Of a stretch of DNA of 51,513 nucleotides, positions 35,425 to 44,414 are shown piece after piece (position 1 is the first letter of the stretch; each line of letters starts with the position of its first letter). A program made the translations under genes and the position numbers. Origin of the DNA: an uncultured Pseudomonas sp. (GTDB lineage: Bacteria > Pseudomonadota > Gammaproteobacteria > Pseudomonadales > Pseudomonadaceae); assembly GCF_913777995.1 (NCBI RefSeq), contig NZ_CAJYVE010000033.1, positions 1 through 51,513 on the forward strand. The letters run 5' to 3'. A model generated the notes under the pieces. It was not told the DNA's origin. It searched no databases and saw only the letters and a list, made by a program, of their open reading frames with translations.

Positions 35425-37362
35425 TCAGAAGTCCAACGTCAGGCCCAGGCTGACGCCCTGTTGGGTCAGGGCGTCGTTCTTGCGCCAGTTGTAGCCGGCG
35501 CGCAGGCTGAGGTCTTCGGTCAGTTTGTGGGCGACGCCCAGGGTCGCGCGGTTCAGGCTGCGCGCCGGGGTGTAGCCGGGCAGTTCGAAGTCGACCGACG
35601 GCAAACTGTTGAAGGCCATGCGCACCTGCTGCGCATCGGTCTCGAATTCGCGCTCATGGGCAAATTCCCCCCATAGCTGCGTGGCCGCAGTGAACTGCCA
35701 TTTGCCCTGCACGCCGACTCCGGCGCGTTTCGAGGTGCGCTGCTGGTCGGCGAAGCTCAGGGCTGTCGAGTCTGCACCGTTCTCCCGATAACCGTCCACG
35801 TCCACCCGCGCATAGTCGGCACTCACGAAAGGCGACAGGTGCCAGGTGCGCTGGCTGCCGGCCAGGTCGTAGCCAAGCCGGGCGCTGACGGCCCACAGTT
35901 CGCCACGGGTGTCGCCTTTTTCCTGGCGCTCGCCGGCACCGAGGGCGAAGGTGCGCTTGGCCTGGTCGTAATCCAGGTAACCGCCCGAGGCGGCCAGGTC
36001 GCCCCACAAGTGATTGGCCTGGTACTGCAGGAAGGCGCTGGCGATGTAGCCGTTGAGGCGATAGCGCGAATCCTGCGCACCGGCCTCCAGGCGCTGGCGA
36101 TAGGCTCCGCCCACCAGCCCGGTGCGCCAGTGCTCGGCGAAGCGATAGCTGCCGCCCAGGGTCAGGCTATAGCCCCGGGCATCGGCCTGGGCACTGCCGT
36201 CCTCAGCATCCAGATCCAGGTGCTGGCCGTTGGCCGAGAGGATGCTGCGCCATTGCCCTACGGGTTGCCAGGCTGCGTAGTCGGCCAGCCACTGGGTGCG
36301 CAGTTCGTCCTGCTGGGTGCGCAGGGCGTTGTGGCCCATCTCCGGCAGTAGCGTCAGTTCCCAGGGCGCGGCCAGCACCGAGAAAGCGTAGTCGGCGAGC
36401 AGTTGCTGGGCGGCGGTGGTGGGGTGCACGCGGTCGTTGAAGAACAGCCGGTTCGGATCGGCCGTGGCGCTGCTGATGCCGTACACGGGGTTCTCGCGGC
36501 AGCTGTCGCCGCTGAAGCAGGTGCCGACCAGATTGGTGTCGGCGGCGAAGCCGAAGCGTGCCGGGTCGGCGACGACCTCGCTGATCAGCAGTGGAATGTT
36601 CAGCGGCATCACTTGGGCGTCGATGCCTTCCAGGCGTTCGACCAGCCGCTCGTTGAAGGCTTCGCTGAGTGACGAGAGGGTCGACTGCAGGGGCGTGTCT
36701 TCGAAAGCCGGCGTCTGGCCGATGTCCGGCAGCAGCCAGACCATGATGTAGCGCGCGCCGGCCTGCTGCAGCACCTGCACGCTGTCGGCCAGGCGGCCGC
36801 CGGCGTCGCGGGCATCGCCGGCGCTGAGCACGCGCAGTTGCAGGAAGTCATTGCCGCCACCGGTCAGGTAATAGAGGGCGTTCGGGTCGGCGCGCAGGCC
36901 ATTGCTGGGCAGGTAGCCGGGGCGGGTGCGCAGTACGGTGCCGGAATCGGGGTCCGCTACCTGCGACTCGGACGTGATGGCGTCGTAGATCTGGTCGGTA
37001 CGGTCGCCACCCACTGCCCAGTTCTGCCCGTCGGGTAGGCCGAGTGCGGCATTCACCGGAGAGGTCGAGGCGGCCAGGTCGCCGGCTGGCACCTCCAGCA
37101 TGCGCCCCAGCAGCGTGGAGGAGCTGAACCCGATGGGTTCGGTCGCGCCGTAGGTCGGGCCGACGCGATTAGTGAAACGCAGGGTGGCACCGGGCGGGCC
37201 GTCGACATCGGGAAACTGCCCGGCATCCACCAGGCTGTCGCCAAACACGATCATCGTGGAGTAGGGCGCGGCATGGCCCGTAGCCGGCAGGCAGGCCAGG
37301 GTGAGCAGACCGGCCAGCAGAGGCTTGCGCCAGGCGCGAAACGGCAAGAGTGAGTGGTGCAT
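35425..37362 (-). CDS. estP: GDSL autotransporter esterase (EstA/EstP-like)
   Basis: This outer-membrane-anchored esterase presents its catalytic domain outside the cell. The 645-residue precursor has a signal peptide ending LPATGHAA. The GDSL block is [14 protein letters not shown] with nucleophile Ser, followed by the Gly/Asn block GGGNDFLQ and [11 protein letters not shown] carrying the catalytic Asp/His. The C-terminal autotransporter barrel of about 270 residues ends LGLTLDF. ATG 37362 with GGGA 8 bp upstream is preferred to ATG 37371. In P. aeruginosa EstA affects motility, biofilm and rhamnolipid. It is inserted between trpE and trpG on the opposite strand. Confidence 0.92.
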   Translation of the reverse strand: MHHSLLPFRAWRKPLLAGLLTLACLPATGHAAPYSTMIVFGDSLVDAGQFPDVDGPPGATLRFTNRVGPTYGATEPIGFSSSTLLGRMLEVPAGDLAASTSPVNAALGLPDGQNWAVGGDRTDQIYDAITSESQVADPDSGTVLRTRPGYLPSNGLRADPNALYYLTGGGNDFLQLRVLSAGDARDAGGRLADSVQVLQQAGARYIMVWLLPDIGQTPAFEDTPLQSTLSSLSEAFNERLVERLEGIDAQVMPLNIPLLISEVVADPARFGFAADTNLVGTCFSGDSCRENPVYGISSATADPNRLFFNDRVHPTTAAQQLLADYAFSVLAAPWELTLLPEMGHNALRTQQDELRTQWLADYAAWQPVGQWRSILSANGQHLDLDAEDGSAQADARGYSLTLGGSYRFAEHWRTGLVGGAYRQRLEAGAQDSRYRLNGYIASAFLQYQANHLWGDLAASGGYLDYDQAKRTFALGAGERQEKGDTRGELWAVSARLGYDLAGSQRTWHLSPFVSADYARVDVDGYRENGADSTALSFADQQRTSKRAGVGVQGKWQFTAATQLWGEFAHEREFETDAQQVRMAFNSLPSVDFELPGYTPARSLNRATLGVAHKLTEDLSLRAGYNWRKNDALTQQGVSLGLTLDF

Positions 37363-37523
37363 CGCGAACATCCCTTGTTTTTGTTTTCACTGACCCTAGC
37401 AAGCTCCTGCCAGCTCGCCAGTGACGCGCCCGCCACCCGCCAGGCGGTCGTGCAAAGGCCGCTGGCAGGCTGGTGTGCTTTATCCAGGCGTTTCTGATGG
37501 GATATCCCGGCGGTTTTCTTGCG

Positions 37524-37529
37524 TACAAT
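37524..37529 (+). promoter_or_regulatory. Candidate trpGDC promoter (-10 TACAAT)
   Basis: TACAAT lies about 60 bp upstream of the trpG leader peptide, with no clear -35 at 16-18 bp. The position fits transcription of the leader and trpGDC from the gap shared with the divergent esterase gene. Confidence 0.4.
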
Positions 37530-37588
37530 CATTGCGCCGTGTGACTCGGTACGCTAATGTCCCGAAACGTTTAGATGAGACTCCTTCC

Positions 37589-37657
37589 GTGACGACTGTC
37601 AGCAAACTCTTGATGCGCGTTATCAAGGCCCACGCCCGTTGGCGTTGGCGCGCCTGA
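37589..37657 (+). CDS. trpGDC leader peptide
   Basis: This 22-codon frame starts at GTG (GAGA 8 bp upstream) and contains two Trp codons separated by one Arg codon, ending ARWRWRA then TGA. It is paralogous to the leader before trpE at 33590-33658, with the same length, start codon and ending. It lies 159 bp before trpG. Stalling here when charged tRNA-Trp is scarce would prevent termination and raise trpGDC transcription. Confidence 0.75.
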   Translation: MTTVSKLLMRVIKAHARWRWRA

Positions 37658-37668
37658 CTGCTTCTTCT

Positions 37669-37683
37669 TCCGGCCTGGCCGGA
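37669..37683 (+). promoter_or_regulatory. Stem-loop in the trpG attenuator region
   Basis: TCCGGC-CTG-GCCGGA is a perfect 6-bp stem 11 bp after the trpG leader stop, preceded by the pyrimidine tract CTTCTTCTTC. It occupies the position of the stem after the trpE leader. There is no U-run directly after it. The rest of the gap to trpG shows no other clear element. Confidence 0.45.
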
Positions 37684-37816
37684 CTCGTAATGCTATGCCC
37701 CCCGTGAATGTCTGCCACTTCGACTCGGTTACCCGAACGGACCGGTCGTGCAAGCCTGTGAGCGACATCCCGGCGTGAGGCCGTTTCAACAGTCAGCGAT
37801 TTCAAGAGGTGTGCCC

Positions 37817-38416
37817 ATGTTGCTGATGATCGATAACTATGACTCCTTTACCTATAACGTCGTGCAGTACCTGGGCGAACTGGGCGCCGACGTGAAGGTG
37901 ATCCGCAACGACGAGCTGAGCATTGCCGAGATCGAGGCCCTTAATCCCGAGCGCATCGTCGTTTCTCCAGGCCCCTGCACCCCCAATGAAGCCGGCGTCT
38001 CGCTGGAGGTAATCCGTCATTTCGGCGGCAAGCTGCCGATCCTCGGCGTGTGCCTGGGGCACCAGTCGATTGGCCAGGCTTTTGGCGGCGATGTGGTGCG
38101 TGCCCGCCAGGTGATGCATGGTAAGACCAGCCCGGTGGTACATGAGGGCAAGGGCGTGTTCGCCGGCCTCAACCAGCCGCTGGTGGTGACCCGTTACCAC
38201 TCGCTGGTGGTCAAGCTCGACACCTTGCCCGAGTGCCTGGAAGTGACCGCCTGGACCGCCCATGAAGATGGCGCGGTCGACGAAATCATGGGCCTGCGCC
38301 ACAAGACCCTGAATATCGAGGGGGTGCAGTTCCACCCCGAGTCGATCCTGACCGAACAAGGCCACGAACTGTTCGCCAATTTCCTCAAACAGACCGGCGG
38401 CACGCGTCAGGCATAA
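37817..38416 (+). CDS. trpG: Anthranilate synthase component II TrpG
   Basis: TrpG is the glutamine amidotransferase that feeds ammonia to TrpE; in pseudomonads the same fold may also serve PabB. The 199-residue class I amidotransferase has [14 protein letters not shown] at the start, the nucleophile in [16 protein letters not shown] near residue 80 and the His-Glu pair in [10 protein letters not shown]. The ATG at 37817, after AAGAGG, is chosen by homology; the frame is open 23 codons further. It leads trpGDC and follows a Trp leader peptide. Confidence 0.97.
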   Translation: MLLMIDNYDSFTYNVVQYLGELGADVKVIRNDELSIAEIEALNPERIVVSPGPCTPNEAGVSLEVIRHFGGKLPILGVCLGHQSIGQAFGGDVVRARQVMHGKTSPVVHEGKGVFAGLNQPLVVTRYHSLVVKLDTLPECLEVTAWTAHEDGAVDEIMGLRHKTLNIEGVQFHPESILTEQGHELFANFLKQTGGTRQA

Positions 38417-38425
38417 GGATTTCCC

Positions 38426-39487
38426 ATGAGCACCCCAATGAATATCAAGCTCGCCCTGGACCGAGTGGTCAATCACCTGGACCTGAGCACCGAGGAAATG
38501 AGCCAGGTGATGCGTGACATCATGACTGGCCAATGCACCGACGCGCAGATCGGCGCCTTCATGATGGGCATGCGCATGAAGAGCGAGAGCATCGACGAGA
38601 TCGTCGGCGCGGTCTCGGTGATGCGCGAGCTGGCCGGCAAGGTCGAGCTGCAGTCGCTGGAGCGGGTGGTGGACATCGTCGGCACCGGTGGCGATGGCGC
38701 GAACATCTTCAACGTGTCGACGGCAGCGGCGCTGGTGATTTCCGCCGCTGGCTGCACCGTGGCCAAGCACGGTAACCGTGCGGTGTCCGGCAAGAGCGGC
38801 AGCGCCGACCTGCTGGAAGCCGCCGGCGTGTACCTGAACCTGACCCCTGTGCAGGTGGCGCGCTGCATCGACAGCGTGGGCATCGGCTTCATGTTCGCCC
38901 AGGCCCATCATGGGGCGATGAAGCACGCCGCCGGCCCACGCCGCGATATGGGGCTGCGTACCTTGTTCAACATGCTTGGCCCGCTGACCAACCCGGCTGG
39001 CGTGCGTCATCAGGTGGTCGGCGTGTTCAACCAGGCGCTGTGCCGACCGCTGGCCGAAGTCTTGCAACGTCTGGGCAGCCAGCATGTGCTGGTGGTGCAT
39101 TCCCAGGACGGCCTCGACGAATTCAGCCTCGCTGCGCCGACCTATGTGGCCGAGCTGAACAAGGGCGAGATCAGCGAGTATTGGGTACAGCCTGAAGACC
39201 TGGGCATGAAAAGCCAGAGCCTGTACGGCCTGGTGGTCGACAGCCCGGAGGCATCGCTGGCGCTGATTCGTGATGCATTGGGCCGGCGCAAGACCGAAAG
39301 CGGGCAGAAGGCCGCCGAGATGATCGTGCTCAACGCCGGTGCCGCGTTGTATGCCGCCGACCATGCCACCAGCCTCAAGGAAGGCGTGGAGCTGGCCCAT
39401 GATGCGCTGCATACTGGTCTGGCCCGCGAGAAACTCGAAGAGCTGGGCGCCTTTACCGCCGTATTCAAGCAGGAGAACGAAGGATGA
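38426..39487 (+). CDS. trpD: Anthranilate phosphoribosyltransferase TrpD
   Basis: TrpD joins anthranilate to PRPP to give phosphoribosylanthranilate. The 353-residue protein has the PRPP-binding [17 protein letters not shown] near residue 90, [20 protein letters not shown], the [16 protein letters not shown] anthranilate site and [14 protein letters not shown] 38426 has AAGGA 6 bp upstream; the ATG four codons later matches the usual N-terminus better but has no ribosome binding site. It is 9 bp after trpG and overlaps trpC by 4 bp. Confidence 0.98.
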   Translation: MSTPMNIKLALDRVVNHLDLSTEEMSQVMRDIMTGQCTDAQIGAFMMGMRMKSESIDEIVGAVSVMRELAGKVELQSLERVVDIVGTGGDGANIFNVSTAAALVISAAGCTVAKHGNRAVSGKSGSADLLEAAGVYLNLTPVQVARCIDSVGIGFMFAQAHHGAMKHAAGPRRDMGLRTLFNMLGPLTNPAGVRHQVVGVFNQALCRPLAEVLQRLGSQHVLVVHSQDGLDEFSLAAPTYVAELNKGEISEYWVQPEDLGMKSQSLYGLVVDSPEASLALIRDALGRRKTESGQKAAEMIVLNAGAALYAADHATSLKEGVELAHDALHTGLAREKLEELGAFTAVFKQENEG

Positions 39488-40326
39488 GCGTGCCAACGGT
39501 TCTGGAAAAAATCCTCGCCCGCAAGGCCGAGGAGGTCGCCGCCCGGCGTGCCCAGGTGAGCCTGGCCGACCTCGAACGCCAGGCCGCGCAGGCCGACGCG
39601 CCGCGCGGCTTCGCCAATGCACTGATCGAGCAGGTCAAGCGCAAGCAGCCGGCGGTGATTGCCGAGATCAAGAAGGCTTCGCCCAGCAAGGGCGTGATCC
39701 GCGAAGACTTCCATCCCGCAGACATTGCCCGCAGCTACGAGCAGGGCGGGGCGACTTGCCTGTCGGTGCTGACCGACATCGACTTCTTCCAGGGCGCCGA
39801 TGCCTACCTGCAGCAGGCGCGCGCCGCCTGCCAACTGCCGGTGATCCGCAAGGACTTCATGATCGATCCCTACCAGGTGGTCGAAGCGCGGGCGCTGGGT
39901 GCCGACTGCATTCTGCTGATCGTCGCTGCGCTGGATGACGCGCGCATGGCCGAACTGGCCGCCACCGCCAAGGGCGTGGGCCTGGACGTGCTGGTCGAGG
40001 TGCATGACGGCGATGAGCTGGAGCGTGCCCTGAAGACCCTCGACACGCCGCTGGTGGGGGTCAACAACCGCAACCTGCACACCTTCGACGTCAGCCTGGA
40101 AACCACCCTCGACCTGCTGCCGCGCATTCCGCGTGACCGCCTGGTGATTACCGAGAGCGGCATTCTCAACCGTGCCGACGTCGAGCTGATGGAAATCAAC
40201 GACGTGTATTCGTTCCTGGTCGGCGAGGCCTTCATGCGGGCAGCGCAGCCGGGTATCGAGCTGCAGCGCTTGTTCTTCCCCGAGCGTGCTCCGGCAGTGA
40301 GCGCTGTCGGCCCGGCCATCGACTGA
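39484..40326 (+). CDS. trpC: Indole-3-glycerol phosphate synthase TrpC
   Basis: TrpC closes the indole ring from CdRP with loss of CO2 and water. The 280-residue monofunctional TIM barrel, not fused to TrpF as in E. coli, has [19 protein letters not shown] with the catalytic Lys, [35 protein letters not shown] and ITESGI. It overlaps trpD (ATGA) and ends the trpGDC unit. The next gene begins 7 bp later and may be cotranscribed. Confidence 0.98.
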   Translation: MSVPTVLEKILARKAEEVAARRAQVSLADLERQAAQADAPRGFANALIEQVKRKQPAVIAEIKKASPSKGVIREDFHPADIARSYEQGGATCLSVLTDIDFFQGADAYLQQARAACQLPVIRKDFMIDPYQVVEARALGADCILLIVAALDDARMAELAATAKGVGLDVLVEVHDGDELERALKTLDTPLVGVNNRNLHTFDVSLETTLDLLPRIPRDRLVITESGILNRADVELMEINDVYSFLVGEAFMRAAQPGIELQRLFFPERAPAVSAVGPAID

Positions 40327-40333
40327 GCCGGGC

Positions 40334-41020
40334 ATGAGCGCTCAGGTGCTCGACACAACCGTGGAGCAGGGCCTGCAGTTCGAGCAGGACCTGCTGGCAT
40401 CGGTGTGTGCCGGCGAGGCCGAACACGGGCTGCTGTTCTGGCGGCCCCTCGACCAGGCCTTGGTGATGCCGCGGCGCATGAGTCGCCTGCCGGGTTTCGA
40501 GGCCGCCTGCGAGCCACTGGCCGACAGCGGCTGGCCGGTGCTGCTGCGTGAAACCGGTGGTGAGCCGGTGCCGCAGTCGTCGGCGACGGTGAACATTGCC
40601 CTGGTCTACGCCCAGCCCTCTGACGACCTGGACCGCGAGCGGATCGAGACCGCCTACCTGCGCCTGTGCCAGCCACTGCTCGATGTACTCGGTGAGCGAG
40701 CATCGTTGGGCGAGGTGGACGGCGCATTCTGTGACGGGCGCTACAACGTCAACCTCGACGGTCGCAAGCTGGTCGGTACCGCCCAGCGCTGGCGCCAGGC
40801 CCGAGGCGGGGCGCGCCCGGTGGTGCTGGTGCATGGCGCCTTGCTGCTGGACAACCAGCGTGACGAGATGGTGGCCGCGGTGAATCGCTTCTACCTGGGG
40901 TGCGGGCTGCCGGCACGTGTAAGGTCGGCCAGCCACATTGCCTTGCATGAGGTCTTCGCCGGGGATGCGCTGCTCGACGGCCTGGCCGAGCGCTATCGAC
41001 ACCTGCTGGCGGCGTTGTAG
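40334..41020 (+). CDS. Lipoate-protein ligase A family protein of unknown substrate
   Basis: The 228-residue sequence has the BPL/LplA/LipB fold: LLFWRPLDQALVMPRR near residue 37, the LRETGGEPVPQSSATVNIAL loop that corresponds to the ligase Arg/Gly-Gly site, and DGRYNVNLDGRKLVGTAQRW with the conserved catalytic Lys. It lacks the GGG and His of standard LplA, so its substrate and even its activity are uncertain. It starts 7 bp after trpC on the same strand and converges on vfr with an 8-bp gap. Cotranscription with trpGDC is likely but no functional link is evident. Confidence 0.8.
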   Translation: MSAQVLDTTVEQGLQFEQDLLASVCAGEAEHGLLFWRPLDQALVMPRRMSRLPGFEAACEPLADSGWPVLLRETGGEPVPQSSATVNIALVYAQPSDDLDRERIETAYLRLCQPLLDVLGERASLGEVDGAFCDGRYNVNLDGRKLVGTAQRWRQARGGARPVVLVHGALLLDNQRDEMVAAVNRFYLGCGLPARVRSASHIALHEVFAGDALLDGLAERYRHLLAAL

Positions 41021-41028
41021 AGCGCTGC

Positions 41029-41673
41029 TCAGCGGGTGCCGTAGACCACCATGGTCTTGCCACGCACGTGGACCAGGCTTTGTTCTTCCAGCGACTTGAG
41101 TACGCGACCGACCATTTCCCGTGAACAGCCGACGATGCGGCCGATTTCCTGGCGGGTGATCTTGATCTGCATGCCGTCGGGGTGGGTCATGGCATCGGGC
41201 TGCTTGCACAGGTCCAACAGCGTGCGGGCTACCCGGCCGGTGACGTCGAGAAACGCCAGGTCGCCGACCTTGCGAGTGGTGTTGCGCAGTCGTTCGGCCA
41301 TCTGTCCGCCCAGGGCATAGAGGATTTCCGGCTCCTGCAGCACCAGTTCACGGAATTTGGCGTAGCTGATTTCCGCGACTTCGCATTCGGTCTTGGCGCG
41401 TACCCAGGCGCTGCGCACGGTGGCCAGGCCGGGTGGCTGGAACAGGCCCAGTTCGCCAAAGAAGTCGCCGCTGTTGAGGTAGGCGACGATCATTTCGCGG
41501 CCTTCGCTGTCGTCGATCTGGATCGTTACCGAGCCCTTGAGGATCAGAAACAGCGAATCCGCCGGCTCGCCAGCACAGATGATATTGCTTCTGGCGGCGC
41601 AGCGACGGCGTTGCGCGTGAACCAACAGTTTATCGATGCTCTTTATCTTCGAAGTGACGGGTAGGGCTGCCAT
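41029..41673 (-). CDS. vfr: CRP-family transcriptional regulator Vfr (Crp)
   Basis: Vfr is the cAMP-binding global regulator of pseudomonads, controlling virulence factors in P. aeruginosa and a narrower set in P. putida. The 214-residue form starting MAALPVTSK equals the family length; the same frame is open to an ATG at 41766. The cAMP pocket FGELGLF...RSAWVRAK is present, as is the helix-turn-helix [22 protein letters not shown]. The C-terminal half looks strongly conserved. The N-terminal half differs more from the Vfr sequences I recall. It is divergent from osmC. Confidence 0.92.
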   Translation of the reverse strand: MAALPVTSKIKSIDKLLVHAQRRRCAARSNIICAGEPADSLFLILKGSVTIQIDDSEGREMIVAYLNSGDFFGELGLFQPPGLATVRSAWVRAKTECEVAEISYAKFRELVLQEPEILYALGGQMAERLRNTTRKVGDLAFLDVTGRVARTLLDLCKQPDAMTHPDGMQIKITRQEIGRIVGCSREMVGRVLKSLEEQSLVHVRGKTMVVYGTR

Positions 41674-41904
41674 GCGTATGTCCCGAGGTAGTTCTGCGCC
41701 TGATTGCTTGTTATGCGTATCGGCCAAAGCGCTTTTATCCCCAGCACTTTGCTTTAACTTTGGCATTGTTTGCGAAGTTTCCTACACAAGTACTGCGCAA
41801 GTCATGGCTTATCCATCTGGCGTGCCGCCCTGTACGCGCACCTTGCGCTGGATGCGCAACACCCCCTAATCTGGCGGCCTTTTTTTCAGCAGTGGAGTCT
41901 GGCG

Positions 41905-42327
41905 ATGAAAGCACGCATCCAATGGGCTGGCGAAGCCATGTTCCTCGGCGAGTCTGGCAGTGGTCACGTGGTGGTCATGGATGGCCCGCCGGAGAGCGGT
42001 GGTCGTAACCTGGGTGTGCGGCCGATGGAAATGGTGCTCATCGGTCTGGGCGGCTGCAGCAACTTCGATGTGGTGAGCATTCTCAAGAAAGCCCGCCAGC
42101 CGGTGGAAAGCTGCGAGGCCTTCCTCGACGCCGAACGCGCCAGCGAAGACCCGAAGGTGTTTACCCGCATTCACCTGCATTTCGTGGTCAAGGGCCGCGG
42201 CCTCAAGGAGGCGCAGGTCAAACGTGCCATCGAGCTGTCGGCAGAGAAGTACTGCTCGGCCTCGATCATGCTCGGCAACGCCGGGGTGAAGATCACCCAC
42301 GACTACGAGATCGTCGAGCTGGGCTGA
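41905..42327 (+). CDS. OsmC family protein
   Basis: OsmC/Ohr proteins are small dimeric thiol peroxidases or redox proteins that reduce organic hydroperoxides. The 140-residue protein has the two family cysteines, in LGGCSNFD near residue 50 and EKYCSAS near residue 115, and starts MKARIQWAGEAMF with GGAG 9 bp upstream. It is closer to the YhfA-like branch than to Ohr, so a peroxidase role is not certain. It lies divergent from vfr, an arrangement kept in pseudomonads and E. coli (yhfA-crp). Confidence 0.9.
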   Translation: MKARIQWAGEAMFLGESGSGHVVVMDGPPESGGRNLGVRPMEMVLIGLGGCSNFDVVSILKKARQPVESCEAFLDAERASEDPKVFTRIHLHFVVKGRGLKEAQVKRAIELSAEKYCSASIMLGNAGVKITHDYEIVELG

Positions 42328-42341
42328 CTGCCCTGTCCTAA

Positions 42342-42374
42342 ATGAAAAAGGCGCCTTGCGGGCACCTTTTTCAT
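42342..42374. terminator. Bidirectional rho-independent terminator
   Basis: ATGAAAAAGG (42342-42351) and CCTTTTTCAT (42365-42374) form a perfect 10-bp stem that continues with inner G-C pairs. It has a U-run in both directions and serves the convergent osmC and coq7 genes. Confidence 0.9.
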
Positions 42375-42382
42375 GTGTGCGG

Positions 42383-43030
42383 TCAGATCCGATAGGTGCT
42401 CTTGGTCATGACCTTGGCCAGTATGCTCATGCCGAACTTGACCGGTGCCGGGAAGCGGAAGCCGCCGGCATCCAGTGCGGTTTCGGCATGCTGGGCTTCA
42501 TCGGTGCGCATCTGTTCGAGGATGGCGCGGGACTTGGCGTCTTCGGCCGGCAGTTGGGTCAGGTGCTCGTCGAGGTGCTTGCAGACCTGATCTTCGGTGG
42601 CTGCCACGAAGCCCAGGCTCATGCGGTCGCTGATCAGCCCGGCGGCGGCACCGATGCCGAACGACAGGCTGTAGAACAGCGGGTTGAGCACGCTGGTGTG
42701 GCTGCCCAACTGGTGAATGCGCTGTTCGCACCATACCAGGTGGTCGATTTCTTCCTCGGCGGCATGCTCCATGGCCTTGCGCACCTGTGGCAGCTTGGCG
42801 GTCAGGGCCTGGCCCTGGTACAACGCCTGGGCGCAGACTTCGCCGGTGTGGTTGATGCGCATGAGGCCGGCAATATGCCGGGTCTCGTCCTCGCTCATCT
42901 TGTGTTCGGGCAGTGGAATGGCCGGCGAGGGGCGGGGAGACTGGCCGCTCGAAGGCAGCAAAGTGCGCATCGCGCTATCGGCCTGCAACAAAAGCTTGTC
43001 CAGGACGGAGTAATGACGTTCGGTTGCCAT
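42383..43030 (-). CDS. coq7: 3-demethoxyubiquinol 3-hydroxylase Coq7
   Basis: Coq7 is a di-iron monooxygenase that does the last ring hydroxylation of ubiquinone synthesis, replacing UbiF in many bacteria. The 215-residue protein has the carboxylate ligands in [28 protein letters not shown] and [13 protein letters not shown], and a membrane-associating hydrophobic helix ([16 protein letters not shown]). The start is ATG 43030 with GGAGG 5 bp upstream; a GTG two codons earlier is poorly spaced. It faces osmC across a shared terminator. Confidence 0.96.
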   Translation of the reverse strand: MATERHYSVLDKLLLQADSAMRTLLPSSGQSPRPSPAIPLPEHKMSEDETRHIAGLMRINHTGEVCAQALYQGQALTAKLPQVRKAMEHAAEEEIDHLVWCEQRIHQLGSHTSVLNPLFYSLSFGIGAAAGLISDRMSLGFVAATEDQVCKHLDEHLTQLPAEDAKSRAILEQMRTDEAQHAETALDAGGFRFPAPVKFGMSILAKVMTKSTYRI

Positions 43031-43150
43031 GGGCACCTCCGGTGATATCCATTGGCCCCAGTCTACTGCAATCCCTGGCCTGAGGCTTGAGGCGGATCAT
43101 CCTGCCACGATATTGCCGATTCGCGGCAGGCTGCGACCGCTGGTCGGGAC

Positions 43151-43495
43151 TCAGCCCGGTGGCCAGTTCATCTGGCGCTGACCGAGCACATGCATGTGGA
43201 TGTGATACACGGTCTGGCCACCCAGTTCATTGCAGTTCATCACCACCCGGAAGCCTTCTTCGCAGCCCAGTTCGCGGGCCAGACGCTGGGCGGTGAACAG
43301 GATGTGGCCAGCCAGACCCTTGTCTTCTTCGGTCAGGTCGTTGAGGGTGCGGATGGGCTTTTTCGGAATGACCAGGAAATGCACCGGCGCTTGCGGGGCG
43401 ATGTCGTGGAAGGCCAGGACCTGATCGTCCTCGTAGATGATGTTTGCCGGGATTTCCCGGTTGATGATCTTGGTGAAGATGGTATCCACTGCCAT
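43151..43495 (-). CDS. HIT family (HinT-like) nucleotide hydrolase
   Basis: HinT enzymes remove AMP from phosphoramidates and acyl-adenylates. The 114-residue protein has the histidine triad YHIHMHVLG at the C-terminus, the N-terminal DTIFTKIINREIPANIIYEDD and the VHFLVIPKKPI strand. Its length is typical of bacterial HinT. GGAG lies 6 bp before the ATG. It stands alone between coq7 and an SDR gene, with 120 bp free toward coq7. Confidence 0.95.
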   Translation of the reverse strand: MAVDTIFTKIINREIPANIIYEDDQVLAFHDIAPQAPVHFLVIPKKPIRTLNDLTEEDKGLAGHILFTAQRLARELGCEEGFRVVMNCNELGGQTVYHIHMHVLGQRQMNWPPG

Positions 43496-43552
43496 GGGCT
43501 CCTTTTAGGGTGGATGGGTCTGTCCGCAGTGTACTGAGCAAGTGGCGCTTCG

Positions 43553-44332
43553 TCAGTAATTCAGGCAGCGCTTGCGGTTGAGCAGGCCGCTGATGCGCCG
43601 TACCAGCCAGCGAGAACCCAGCCGTGGCGTCAGTGTCCGCAGGCGGTTGCCCCAGCCCGGTACGATGACCGCCTGATCGCGCTCGAGCGCCCTGACGGTA
43701 TACAGCGCCAGTTCTTCCGGGCTCATCAGCGCTGCTTCATCGGCGCGTACCTGGGCCGTGCGCCAGAACGCCGTACGGGTCGGGGGCGGGCAGAGCACCG
43801 AGACTTTCACGCCGTTCTTGCGGCCTTCTTCGCGCAGCGCCTCGGAGAAGTGCAGCACGTAGGCCTTGCTGGCGGCATAAGTGCTCATCCACGGGCCGGG
43901 CTGGAAGGCAGCCATGGAGGCGATGTTGAGAATCTGCCCGCCGCCATGCAGGGCCATCAGGTTGCCCACCGTGTGGCACAGGCGCGACAGGGCGAGGATG
44001 TTGAGGTCGATGAGGTCTTGTTCGGCAGCCCATTCCTGACCCAGGAACGGACCGCAGGTGCCGATACCGGCGCTGTTGACCAGCAGGTCGATCTGGTGCG
44101 GGCTGTCTTCCAGCTCCAGCAGGAAGCCCGACAGGCGTAGCGGCTCGCCCAGGTCGCAGGCCCGCAACAGCACTTCGACCCCGAAGCGCTGGGTCAGCTC
44201 CAGGGCGATGCTCTCCAGCAGGTCGCGCTGACGGGCCACCAGGATCAGGTTGTGCCCGCGGCGTGCCAGGGCTTCGGCCATGGCCAGGCCTATGCCACTG
44301 GAGGCGCCGGTAATCAGGGCGTAACGGGTCAT
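43553..44332 (-). CDS. Short-chain dehydrogenase/reductase of unknown substrate
   Basis: The 259-residue classical SDR has the cofactor motif TGASSGIGLAMAEAL at the N-terminus, an Arg in LVARQRDLL that suggests NADP(H), NSAGIGTCGPF, the catalytic Ser in ILNIASMAAF and the YAASKAY catalytic Tyr-Lys. ATG 44332 with GGAG upstream is preferred to ATG 44344 and to the longer open frame. The C-terminal RRISGLLNRK is basic. The natural substrate cannot be read from the sequence. Confidence 0.9.
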   Translation of the reverse strand: MTRYALITGASSGIGLAMAEALARRGHNLILVARQRDLLESIALELTQRFGVEVLLRACDLGEPLRLSGFLLELEDSPHQIDLLVNSAGIGTCGPFLGQEWAAEQDLIDLNILALSRLCHTVGNLMALHGGGQILNIASMAAFQPGPWMSTYAASKAYVLHFSEALREEGRKNGVKVSVLCPPPTRTAFWRTAQVRADEAALMSPEELALYTVRALERDQAVIVPGWGNRLRTLTPRLGSRWLVRRISGLLNRKRCLNY

Positions 44333-44414
44333 GCGGGTCTCCATCGTGTGGCAATTGCATCGTTGCGGCATATCGACTGCCAAAGCGCGCAGCGAGTCAC
44401 GCCTTTGGCCTGGT

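Noticed and set aside
35209-37816. Prophage or pyocin genes between trpE and trpG, as in P. aeruginosa
   Set aside because: Only an autotransporter esterase, a REP element and the trpG leader are present. No phage gene is visible.
41771-41786. Possible CRP-type site TGCGA-N6-CTACA in the vfr upstream region
   Set aside because: Only 7 of 10 core positions match TGTGA-N6-TCACA, which is too weak to claim an autoregulatory site without conservation data.
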